A stretch of DNA of 62,009 nucleotides from Actinomycetes bacterium (GTDB lineage: Bacteria; Actinomycetota; Acidimicrobiia; Acidimicrobiales; Acidimicrobiaceae), in the NCBI GenBank assembly GCA_021826315.1, contig JAKAZZ010000010.1, positions 1-62,009 on the forward strand, in the 5' to 3' direction. Positions 27,524 through 35,900 of this stretch are shown in pieces. The translations under genes were made by a program, and so were the position numbers. The notes beneath the pieces were generated by a model. It made no database searches. It saw only the letters and a list, made by a program, of their open reading frames with translations, and was not told the DNA's origin. Numbering within the stretch: position 1 is the stretch's first letter; the number at the start of each line of letters is the position of its first letter.

Positions 27524-27835
27524 TTACTCTTCTAAGTCACCCTCCAAGGTAGGAAAATGGATCGATAACCAAGCATTAATCATCACCCCATTGAGCTCGA
27601 GGGAGTGCAAAAACTGAATAATCCGAAGTATGGTTCGCGACTTGCCATCTGCTGCCTTTCGCAAAATACATATATCAAATCGAAATGGCACACCTGAATT
27701 GGTGTTCAACGAAAGAACCTGATAAGGAAGGTCGCAAACCATGGCACGGAAGTCAACGACATAACACGTAACTTCGCACCAACGAGAGTACCTGATAGTG
27801 CAAATATCTTCGTAAATTTCGATACTGCGTAACAC
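27524..27835 (-). CDS. Possible hypothetical protein
   Basis: A 103-residue open frame from GTG 27835, the only notable one in the 560 bases between the membrane protein and the second two-component system. The composition (RFDICILRKAADGKSRTILRIIQFLHSLELNGVMINAWLSIHF) is more protein-like than chance, with alternating strands and helices, but there is no good ribosome site and no recognised family. It would be transcribed divergently from the regulator at 27908. Treat as tentative. Confidence 0.3.
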   Translation of the reverse strand: MLRSIEIYEDICTIRYSRWCEVTCYVVDFRAMVCDLPYQVLSLNTNSGVPFRFDICILRKAADGKSRTILRIIQFLHSLELNGVMINAWLSIHFPTLEGDLEE

Positions 27836-27877
27836 TCATTAGGGGTATACCTTAAAACTTATTGACTCACACGACTT

Positions 27878-27894
27878 TCACATCTTCATCACAT
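27878..27894 (+). promoter_or_regulatory. Direct repeat operator upstream of the second response regulator
   Basis: TCACAT occurs at 27878-27883 and again at 27889-27894, exactly 11 bases apart, 14 bases before the regulator ATG. Eleven-base spacing of half-sites on one face of the helix is characteristic of OmpR/PhoB-type regulators. The same arrangement occurs at 30064-30080 before the exported peptide gene. TTGACT at 27863 may be a -35 box. Confidence 0.55.
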
Positions 27895-27907
27895 ACGTTG
27901 ACTTTTC

Positions 27908-28591
27908 ATGCGAGTATTGGTGGTGGAAGATGAAATCAAGATGGCGGCCCTACTTCAGCGGAGCCTTACCGAGGACGGATATACCGTAGACGTGATAGGT
28001 GAGGGCAAGGGGGCTCTCGCTATTGCAAAGACAGAGCCTTACGCCGCAATCGTGCTCGACATCATGATGCCTGGAATGGACGGTTTTGAAGTTTGTCGAG
28101 AGCTGAGAGCGAATGGGTGCTGGATACCGATATTAATCGTTACCGCAAGAACCGATGTTTCAGACAGAGTGGAAGGTTTGGACTCAGGGGCAGATGACTA
28201 TCTGGTCAAACCCTTTAGCCTTATCGAACTATCGGCAAGAATTCGGGCTCTAATTCGTAGGGGTCAGCCGGAAAGGCCCACGGTACTGGTCGTTGGAGAC
28301 TTAAAACTAGATCCTGCACGCCATAGAGTGTGGAGAGCTGACAAGGAACTTACGAAGCACGTTTCTCCAAAAGAATTTGCACTTTTGGAGCTGTTCATGA
28401 GAAATCCCGGAAGAGTACTCAGCAGAGAACAGATCATCGATCAGATATGGGGTCTGGAAGATGATTGGTTTTCAAACGTTGTCGACCAATATGTGGCTTA
28501 TCTGAGGCGGAAGGTGGACCGCCCCTTTGATCGAGACGATATTGAAACTATACGGGGAGTCGGTTATCGACTCAAAGACCATAGCGGATAG
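27908..28591 (+). CDS. OmpR-family response regulator (second system)
   Basis: A 227-residue regulator: receiver with acidic pair EDE at the N-terminus, phospho-acceptor D51 (VLDIMMPGMDGFE), Thr in VTART and Lys in VKPFS, then a winged-helix domain ending YVAYLRRKVDRP and TIRGVGYRL. It begins at ATG 27908 and ends seven bases before the kinase GTG, so the pair is translated together. A TCACAT direct repeat lies just upstream, suggesting autoregulation. The family binds DNA when phosphorylated; here a likely second target is the exported peptide gene downstream of the kinase. Confidence 0.94.
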   Translation: MRVLVVEDEIKMAALLQRSLTEDGYTVDVIGEGKGALAIAKTEPYAAIVLDIMMPGMDGFEVCRELRANGCWIPILIVTARTDVSDRVEGLDSGADDYLVKPFSLIELSARIRALIRRGQPERPTVLVVGDLKLDPARHRVWRADKELTKHVSPKEFALLELFMRNPGRVLSREQIIDQIWGLEDDWFSNVVDQYVAYLRRKVDRPFDRDDIETIRGVGYRLKDHSG

Positions 28592-28598
28592 GGATACG

Positions 28599-30059
28599 GT
28601 GCCAATAAAACTTCGTTTGGCTATTTTATTTTCATTCGTTACAGCCGTGATTCTCATAGTCGGTTCAGTTCTTTTTCTGCACCAGGTTTCTTACGGGCTT
28701 AAGTCGTCTTTGGTTACAGAGCTCCGGGCCAAGGGTTACATACTTGGTCAAAATGTTTCCGGAAGCCAACAATCTGGACAAACCGGAACATCTTTCTCTC
28801 AAGAAGTTCCCCCAAACTTGAACAGTAGCGACACTAATTCTTCTATAGTCCAGCTTCCGGGCCTACCGTTTTCTGTGGCTGCACCCAACAGTACGATAAC
28901 GGCAGCTCAAATCCTAACCAAAGACGGAATCGTTTTGGAGTCATACGGCGTTCCGGCATCGACGCTACTCATTGGTGCTTCGCAGAGTCGAAGTGCCGCA
29001 ATTCATGAAGTGATTACAACAAAATACCTTTACAAAAATCCGACTCTTTTTTTAGCCGTATCAATTCCTGGTAGTGGCGGGGAGGTTGCTGTTATCGGCG
29101 CCTCCCTAAGAAACATTGATTCACGCATCGAAGGTATAGAAGTCGAGCTGGGACTTTTCGGTATCCTTCTTGTACTCGTCGCAGGTTTAGTAGCTTGGGC
29201 ATTGTCTGGTGCAGCCCTTGCTCCAGTGTCAAAGATGCGACAACAGGTCGAGGAAATATTTACCCTAGGTCAGTGGGGTTCATTAGAAATTCCAAAAACC
29301 AAAGATGAAGTTGCCAATTTGGCAAGGACCCTCAGTGATCTCTTGAGACGGCTTGAGGAGTCGATAAGCGTTCAAAGGGGATTCATTACCGTAGCCGGTC
29401 ATGAATTAAGGACCCCTCTAGCGATTCTAAAAGGCGAACTCGAGTTAGCCCAGAAATCCAATAGAACTGAGACGGAGCTGCGCCACGCTTTAGCTGAGGC
29501 ACTCGAAGATACTGAAAGAATCATCAGGCTTTCTGAACATCTGCTACTGCTAGCTCGAACGGACGAAGGGGCTGCAATAGCCACACTTGAAACGAAAGAG
29601 ATAAGTCCGATTCTGGCCCGATCGACTGACGATTTTGCGAATCTCGCAAAAGAGCAATGCGTCTCCTTCGTATTAGATTGCGATAAGTCGGTAATTTGCG
29701 AGGTAGATGAATCAGCTCTGCGACAGATTATGGCCAATCTGCTTGGCAACTCATTACGGCATTCCCCCTTCGGGGCCGCCATTCATATAACTTGCGAGTA
29801 TCAGTCCGATTCGGTTGTTCTAGTAGTAGAAGACCAGGGGTCTGGTTTCCCGATAGATTTCATCCCACTAGCCTTCGAACGCTTCAGTAGGGCTAACGAA
29901 CATCGTGATCGGGCATCTGGTGGATCTGGTCTCGGCCTAGCTATTGTCAAATCCCTAGTAGAGGCCATGAACGGAAGGGTAACGGCTTCGAACGGACCTT
30001 CTGGAGGAGCCCAGGTGACCATAAGATTTCCCATGCCAGATTTCATAAAAGGCAACTGA
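28599..30059 (+). CDS. Sensor histidine kinase (second system)
   Basis: A 486-residue kinase from GTG 28599 (VPIKLRLAILFSF); a longer frame from 28527 would overlap the regulator and is less likely. Helix 1 is near residues 6-30, an extracytoplasmic Ser/Asn/Thr-rich sensor spans about 31-182, helix 2 is near 183-207, followed by HAMP, HisKA with H268 (VAGHELRTPLAILKGE), and HATPase boxes DQGSGFP and GGSGLGLAI. It should signal to the regulator just upstream. The gene for a small exported peptide follows 72 bases later, so the sensor may monitor that peptide or the surface it enters. Confidence 0.93.
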   Translation: MPIKLRLAILFSFVTAVILIVGSVLFLHQVSYGLKSSLVTELRAKGYILGQNVSGSQQSGQTGTSFSQEVPPNLNSSDTNSSIVQLPGLPFSVAAPNSTITAAQILTKDGIVLESYGVPASTLLIGASQSRSAAIHEVITTKYLYKNPTLFLAVSIPGSGGEVAVIGASLRNIDSRIEGIEVELGLFGILLVLVAGLVAWALSGAALAPVSKMRQQVEEIFTLGQWGSLEIPKTKDEVANLARTLSDLLRRLEESISVQRGFITVAGHELRTPLAILKGELELAQKSNRTETELRHALAEALEDTERIIRLSEHLLLLARTDEGAAIATLETKEISPILARSTDDFANLAKEQCVSFVLDCDKSVICEVDESALRQIMANLLGNSLRHSPFGAAIHITCEYQSDSVVLVVEDQGSGFPIDFIPLAFERFSRANEHRDRASGGSGLGLAIVKSLVEAMNGRVTASNGPSGGAQVTIRFPMPDFIKGN

Positions 30060-30063
30060 CTCA

Positions 30064-30080
30064 TTACATCATCTTCACAT
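30064..30080 (+). promoter_or_regulatory. Direct repeat operator upstream of the exported peptide
   Basis: TTACAT (30064-30069) and TCACAT (30075-30080) are exactly 11 bases apart, about 50 bases before ATG 30132. The spacing and sequence copy the repeat before the regulator gene at 27878, so both promoters are probably bound by the same OmpR-type regulator. A third TTACAT occurs at 30090, off the 11-base phase. Confidence 0.55.
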
Positions 30081-30131
30081 AATGTCCCTTTACATTTGAA
30101 CTATACCCAATGGCTAACAAGGAGAAACATT

Positions 30132-30416
30132 ATGAAACTTAGACACAAAATTGCAATCGGAACATTAACGGTTTTACCTGCCCTTTCCGGTGGTGTCGCT
30201 TATGCTTCGACGCTGCATACCGTCACTTCTGTTCCATCATCTACGAGTGTGCACGCCGTAACACCGTTGAATACGGAAAGTCCTAACGCTACTGCTGACA
30301 CCGGTATGGACACAACGGGAGGTTCAAACCTAAATAGCGGCGCCAATGTGGATGTCCAGTCGGGTAGCCAGTCGACGACGGGCGTAGACGCTACCACTGT
30401 AGGTGCATCTTCGTAG
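30132..30416 (+). CDS. Small exported Ser/Thr/Gly-rich peptide
   Basis: ATG 30132 has AAGGAG eight bases upstream. The 94-residue product has a clear signal peptide (MKLRHKIAIGTLTVLPALSG, cleavage expected after AYA at about residue 25) and a mature part of about 70 residues rich in Ser, Thr, Asn, Gly and Asp, without cysteine or a membrane segment. I recognise no family. It directly follows a two-component system and carries the same operator-like repeat, so it is probably a target of that system or a partner in sensing. It is followed by a strong hairpin. Confidence 0.7.
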   Translation: MKLRHKIAIGTLTVLPALSGGVAYASTLHTVTSVPSSTSVHAVTPLNTESPNATADTGMDTTGGSNLNSGANVDVQSGSQSTTGVDATTVGASS

Positions 30417-30469
30417 GTCGCCAGACCTTTAGGTTCACTGAACTTTTGTAGATCCTCAATTTTCCTAAC

Positions 30470-30511
30470 ACAGAGAGACCCCCGGCGAATGTTTATTGCG
30501 GGTCTCTCTGT
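30470..30511 (+). terminator. Terminator of the exported peptide gene
   Basis: ACAGAGAGACCC pairs perfectly with GGGTCTCTCTGT across an 18-base loop, 53 bases after the stop. The 3' tail is not T-rich, but the 12-bp stem is strong and ends the two-component-peptide region. Confidence 0.6.
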
Positions 30512-30943
30512 ATTAGTTATCCATGGTGGGTCGAAAATCGCAAAGTTCAACTTCAAATGGCGTTGACACAAAGCGCCTTGTATGTTCCTAGGTACAGTTT
30601 CAAAGTCGCCCGCTCCGCATGCGACACTAACTCAAGCGTGCATGGCACCGTTTTTCCTATTCACGCAGAGAAGCCGTGATTTTTTTATCTTCGACCACTT
30701 GAGAGTACGAATTACGCCATAAAACGACGCTATGGACGAAAGGTACTTTAGGCACCGCATAATGAACTTACCGGAAAGTCGCCTAATGTCGGACTGGCTC
30801 GACCCCATCAGTTATAACCCTCCCAGGATAAGGGAGGACTGCAAGGATAAGCACTTTTCGATTCGGTTCGCCCAAGGCAAATGGATTGACGCCACAAGGG
30901 GTCGACCCAACTGCGGTATCTCAGAGTCAACTACCAAGCAAGG
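30512..30943. other. Intergenic segment left of the IS element
   Basis: No convincing gene. A frame at 30732-30962 runs into the IS and looks random. The string ATGAACTTACCGGAAAGTCG (30762-30781) recurs almost exactly at 32772-32790 on the far side of the IS, which hints at repeated mobile DNA here. Confidence 0.35.
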
Positions 30944-30974
30944 TGAGGTTGCCCACAAATAATGGACACATTGA

Positions 30975-31844
30975 CTACGCCGCCTTGGCGGACTCCAATA
31001 AGGTTAGCTCATAACCGACTGGTGAGACGTTACCGATCTTCGAGTACCGCCTTTTATGGTTATAAAAGTCCATGTAACTCCTAATCCCAGCCTTCAACTC
31101 GGACATATTTTCAAATACATGGCGGTAGAAGTACTCGTGTTTGAAGATCGACCAGAACGCTTCAGCGGTTGCATGGTCGTAGCAAGATCCAGTTTTACCC
31201 ATTGACCGGATAATGCCATTCTGTTCACAGAGTTCCACGACGCGACGATCGGTGAATTGGCTCCCGCGATCGGTATGGAAAATTGCGTCTTCAATATCTT
31301 TGCCTCTGAGGGAGATTGCCTGCTGGAGTGCTTCAATGACAAGGCTGGTCTTCATATGGCGATCGACAGAATATCCAAGCACCCTGCCGGAGTGCTCATC
31401 ACGAATAGCACAAAGGTAGGCAAATCCCTCTCCAACTCGCAAGTAAGTGATATCCGAGGTCAGTACGGCATTTAGATATCCCTTATCGAAGTCACGTTCG
31501 ACGAGGTCGTTAGGATAACAAGCCTTTGGATCAGATACGGTGGTCTTGACTTTGAATGACCTAGGAGAGATACCCTCGATACCTAGTTCTCTCATCCGAG
31601 TTGCAACGCTGTTTTTACTGATTACCTCCCCTCGATCGTGAAGCTCAGCGGTGATTCTTGGAGCGCCATAAGTTCCATTAGATTCCCTGTGGACGGAGAG
31701 TATCTTTGCCTCAAGGTCATCTCTCGCCACCTTGGCATCGGCTGGGTTCTCTAACCGATGTAGCCAGGCATAGTAGCCAGATCGAGACACTTCAAGTAGT
31801 CGTGCCATTCGTGATATTTCAAAGTTGGCGCACTCCGCTTCCAT
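30975..31844 (-). CDS. IS3-family transposase OrfB (DDE integrase domain)
   Basis: A 289-residue protein with an N-terminal HTH_21-type region (MARLLEVSRSGYYAWLHR) and an rve integrase core. The catalytic acidic residues are visible in LTSDITYLRV, IFHTDRGSQFTD and TAEAFWSIFKHE, in DD-E order, and the C-terminus has YNHKRRYSKIGNVSPVGYE, typical of IS3. It cuts and joins element ends. Its ATG overlaps the orfA stop (TGATG), which allows coupled translation in addition to, or in place of, the frameshift used by other IS3 elements. No disruption is seen, so the element may be active. Confidence 0.92.
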   Translation of the reverse strand: MEAECANFEISRMARLLEVSRSGYYAWLHRLENPADAKVARDDLEAKILSVHRESNGTYGAPRITAELHDRGEVISKNSVATRMRELGIEGISPRSFKVKTTVSDPKACYPNDLVERDFDKGYLNAVLTSDITYLRVGEGFAYLCAIRDEHSGRVLGYSVDRHMKTSLVIEALQQAISLRGKDIEDAIFHTDRGSQFTDRRVVELCEQNGIIRSMGKTGSCYDHATAEAFWSIFKHEYFYRHVFENMSELKAGIRSYMDFYNHKRRYSKIGNVSPVGYELTLLESAKAA

Positions 31845-32164
31845 CAGGGCAAATCTTTCTTGTTTGCTTGCTTGGCTGCGAAGTACGCGGCTGCTTTTCC
31901 CAGGAACTCGTTATCTTTTTTGAGCTCTGCCATCTCACGACGAAGCTTTATGAGTTCTCTTCTTTCATCAGCACTTAGTGGTCCTTCATTGACACTAGAT
32001 GCTGCCTCTAGACGTATTCGTTCATCTTTTACCCATCGGTACAGCGCCTCTTGAGAAATAGATAGCTCACTAGCTACCTCTGGAACGAACGTGGCGGAAT
32101 CTATAACTCGATGAGCAGCTTCAGTCTTGAACTCAAGGGTGAATTTACGCCTTGTTGCTCCCAT
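31844..32164 (-). CDS. IS3-family transposase OrfA (HTH)
   Basis: A 106-residue protein beginning MGATRRKFTLEFKTEAAHRV. A helix-turn-helix lies near residues 20-45 (VPEVASELSISQEALYRWVKDE), followed by a coiled-coil leucine zipper (LIKLRREMAELKKDNEFLGKAAAYFAAK), as in other IS3 OrfA proteins, which bind the element ends. An AGGATGTCATC leader precedes the ATG. It overlaps orfB by one base at TGATG. Confidence 0.92.
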   Translation of the reverse strand: MGATRRKFTLEFKTEAAHRVIDSATFVPEVASELSISQEALYRWVKDERIRLEAASSVNEGPLSADERRELIKLRREMAELKKDNEFLGKAAAYFAAKQANKKDLP

Positions 32165-32231
32165 GATGACATCCTTTCTACCAACAATCTATGTTGGCTT
32201 AACAGGTGTCCACTAAATCTGGGCAACCTCA

Positions 32232-32601
32232 GATTGAATAGATCGGAAGAATCTTTTGCGATGTTCAACTCGGCTGCTGTACCTTCAATTTTCCTATTAG
32301 CGCTTTTGATTTTATTTGATTTGCTGCCCTCTACTTCTGCATTCAGCCCCGAACCTTTCGTCCAATGTGGTATCGGGCGATAGAGAGTTTCCGCGCAAAT
32401 TCCATACTCTCTAGAAAGTGCCGAAACCTCCTCTTCCGAGAGCAACACTTTAGTAAGTCCTACTAGGAGATTTCCTGGTTGTGATCGGACACCTTTTTCG
32501 GCAAGCTCCGTAATTGACATCCATGCTCGTATACGAGTGCCCCGGTTTCTTGGGCTCAGATCACGTTTGATTATGCAGGATTTTCCACGGCAAAAGTGCA
32601 T
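32232..32601 (-). pseudogene. Remnant of another transposase gene
   Basis: On the minus strand next to the IS right end, a frame of about 123 residues includes LSEEEVSALSREYGICAETLYRPIPHWTKG and then a Lys-rich stretch. This resembles the helix-turn-helix start of OrfA-type transposases (normally AxLCREYGIxxxTxYxWxxxF), with changes at key places, followed by a decayed zipper. The frame then runs into the IS3 end and its continuation is not found left of the IS. It is probably a broken element into or beside which the IS3 copy inserted. Confidence 0.5.
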
Positions 32602-32941
32602 TTGATTGTCTTAGTCGCCATTTAAGTTCTGATCTTCTGCGCAGCGATATCATAAATTCTGGTCTTGGATCAAGTTTCTGATGGCGTTGGCACATTTCAA
32701 AGACGGGATTTATAACTCGGCTTGAAATTAGCCTTGCGGTCCTAGAGCAGTTACCCTCTTTCCTGCCACAAATGAACCTGCCGGAAGTCGGGATGATATA
32801 GGCGATGGTGACAACCGGAAACCAACTCCTCTTTACGTGAAATGTTGATCACGTTGTAGACCTAACTATAATAACTGACTTAGCATTCATCATATGAACT
32901 GCCCGCAAAGAGTGCATTCTTCCAAATGAAAGTTGATGTAG

Positions 32942-35900
32942 TTGACGCCAGACCCAAATTCGATCGACTTAGATAGCACAGGAGAAAGGTATCTACCTCA
33001 AGATACAGGCGAGATTCAGCTTGAGCATTTGCATAGGTATGCAGCTGCGCGTGCTTTAGCTTCAGGTAAGCGAGTTATTGATGTTGCGTGCGGAGAAGGC
33101 TACGGATCTAAGTACCTTGGGGAAGTTGCGATGAGCGTCCTGGGGGTGGACGTTGACCTTCAGGCAGTCGAACATGCTAAGACGCTTTATACGACCGAAA
33201 ATGTGAGCTTTTCCGTTGGAGACGCCGCTGGAATTCCGGCTCCAGATAATTCCGCTGATCTAGTTGTTTCTTTCGAAACGATCGAGCACATTAGTAATCC
33301 TTGGGATCTCGTTCGGGAATCTAAACGCGTTCTCAACGAAAGCGGGTTGTTCATTGTTTCGACACCGAACCCTATCGAATATACGATTTTGCCAGGCTAC
33401 TCCAATCCTTTCCATATAAACGAGTTGCGGCTGGGTAAGTTCGTTGAGTTGCTGGAAGAAAGCTTCGAGAACGTACACATATATGGCCAAAGATGTAGCC
33501 TAGTGTCACTCCTATTTGATTTCGATGCGCAAGAGGACGGAGTGCTCGGAACATATGCAGACCGAAGCGGAGCCTCGAATCCGCTTGCCAGCTCTAGACC
33601 GGTTTATTTTGTTGCCCTTGCGTCGAACAACCCCCTTCCGCGACTTGAAGATAGCGTTTTTTCGTTGTCTCCCGAAAATACATCTTCGCTCAATTCCAAC
33701 GGTGGGCCTTTACCTCAACTGTTCAAAACGCTTTGGACGCCTGCTAAATCAGACGAGCTTAGGCGTGAAACTGGCGGGAAGGTATCGCGCCAAACGGTTA
33801 GCCGTGTCGAGTCGGCATCAATAGACGAACTGATTGTAGAGTTGATGTCTCACCGGCGAATCTCAGATGATCTCAAGGAGCGAGTGGATGAGTTGCTAGC
33901 AACGAATTCGCTACTGTATTCCGAAATTGAAATAAGAGGCCAAGCGTTAGAGGATCTAAGAGCTGAAGCTGAGAAACTTTCAAGGCTTGTTTCAGATTTG
34001 CAGACCGACATTGATATGAGAGGCCGGCAAGGACAAGAGGATTTAAAAGCTGAAGCTGAGGGCCTCGCAGCACCTAGTTCAGAGTTACCTTCCAAGGACA
34101 GACAGACAAGATCAGAATTAGTCGGTCCAAATGGGTCGATTACCATGGGCGCGTCGGATCACGACGGAGCCGATGAAATTAGTGTTCAAGTGGATCACGA
34201 ACTCATAAGCCAATATGATTCTTTGAAAATGCAATATGACGCTTTGCTACACTCGACTTCATGGAGGGTGACGCTACCGCTCCGAAATATGAGTCAAGGG
34301 ATTCGAAATTCTGCACCAGGTCGAATTGCGACGCGTGGGGCTAATGTAATTCGCAAATACTTGCGGGCGGAATCGATGGTGAAAAATACTTTCGATCGGA
34401 AGTTTTATCTTGAATCGAATCCGGATGTTGCCGCGTCAGGTGCCGATCCATTCGAACATTACCTTTTATACGGTTCAATGGAAGGTCGAGTTGGGATGCC
34501 AATAGTTGCGTCAAATCAAACTAAGTCCGAAATTCAACCAAGTTTCGCAGTCGGAAAATGCAAGTACCGTAGCGAATTACCCGATCTTCTTCTTGTCGTC
34601 CATGAAGGGACGATCACGGGCGCTCCGGTGTTAGGGCTTGCCATTCTCAAGGAGATTGTTAAATTTTTCAACGTTTATGTTATTTTTTTAAATCCAGGAC
34701 CACTTGAGAGCGAATACGTAAAGATGTCCGTATCCATAGCTACGCTGTCGGACAGGAAAGGCATAGGTCAAGTTTTCACGGATGAAGTCACAAAAGGTAT
34801 TACAAGGTTTCCACGTACCTTTGGTGCCGTGATTGCAAATACAGTGGTTTCTGGTTGCGAACTGAACCATCTTCAAGGGGTGGTAACATCAGACGCCACG
34901 ATATCTTTGATTCACGAATTTCCGACGCAAGAGACCTTGGGTTTTTTTGATGACACAGTTTATGCGTCTGATATTGTCGTGTATTCTTCCGAGTTGGTGA
35001 GAGACAAAACCGTCGAAATGCTCGAGAGCTACGGCGTCAGGAATTCGGTCATTCTTCCGCAAGGAAAAATTCTGTACGACGAACTGTACAGTGGAAGCTC
35101 CCCTAAGAGGGATTCTATTTCAGGTTTTCGATCAGGTGAATTGGATATTTCAGCATCGTGGTTGAAAGGAAAGTATGTCGTAGGTTGCGGTACTGTAGAT
35201 TTCCGCAAGGGTGTTGACCTTTTCGTGTCGGTTGCTGCACAGATCTTGCGAAACGACCCGGATAGTGGTTTGCAGTTCGTTTGGCTCGGATCTCCAATAG
35301 AGCAGACTCGAACGTATGCAACGATGGTGGAACAGCAAGTTAAGAACTCTGGAGTCGAAGCAAATATACATTTCGTAGACTTTATGGAGAATCCAGATTC
35401 ATTATTTGCCAACGCTGCTGCAATGCTCGTTACATCGCGGCTTGACCCTCTTCCGAACGTGGCACTTGATGCAATTTACTATGGTACACCGGTGGTCTGC
35501 TTCGAGCAAGCTGGAGGACTCCCAGGGTTTTTTAGGAAGCTTGCGCAGGATGTCGGTCATGAAGTAGGAGTAGCAGTTCCATATAGTGACGTTGAATCGA
35601 TGGCAGAAGCGACGATCGCGATAGTCAATTCAGCACGATCTGAGACGTCGGAAAAAAGCTACAAAAGCGATCGTGGTAATGTTCAAGAGACTATGAGCAT
35701 GGAAAGCTACGTACGTCGACTACGTGAGATTCTCGGATTGGCAAAAGAGAGACACGCGGACGTAAACTCAATAATAGAAAGTTCGGCCGGCAAGGGTGGT
35801 GATTATTCGGGAGCATTCATTCGTTCGTGGGCGAGTGGATCACTTCGAAAGATGAAGTCAGAATCCGGCTTTCATCCTGGAATTGCTTCAGAAGAATCCG

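Larger units (their letters stand above)
30944..32231 (-). mobile_element. IS3-family insertion sequence
   Basis: A 1288-bp element with imperfect terminal inverted repeats of about 26 bp: the left end starts TGAGGTTGCCCA and the right end finishes TGGGCAACCTCA, both running on to a shared inner GGACAC. Ends TG...CA are usual for IS3. It holds two minus-strand genes, orfA and orfB, both full length. The flanking three or four bases differ (AGG on the left, GAT on the right), so no target duplication remains. Confidence 0.88.

Noticed and set aside
30732..30962. 76-residue plus-strand frame left of the IS
   Set aside because: It runs into the IS left end and shows no family sequence, so it is likely a chance frame.
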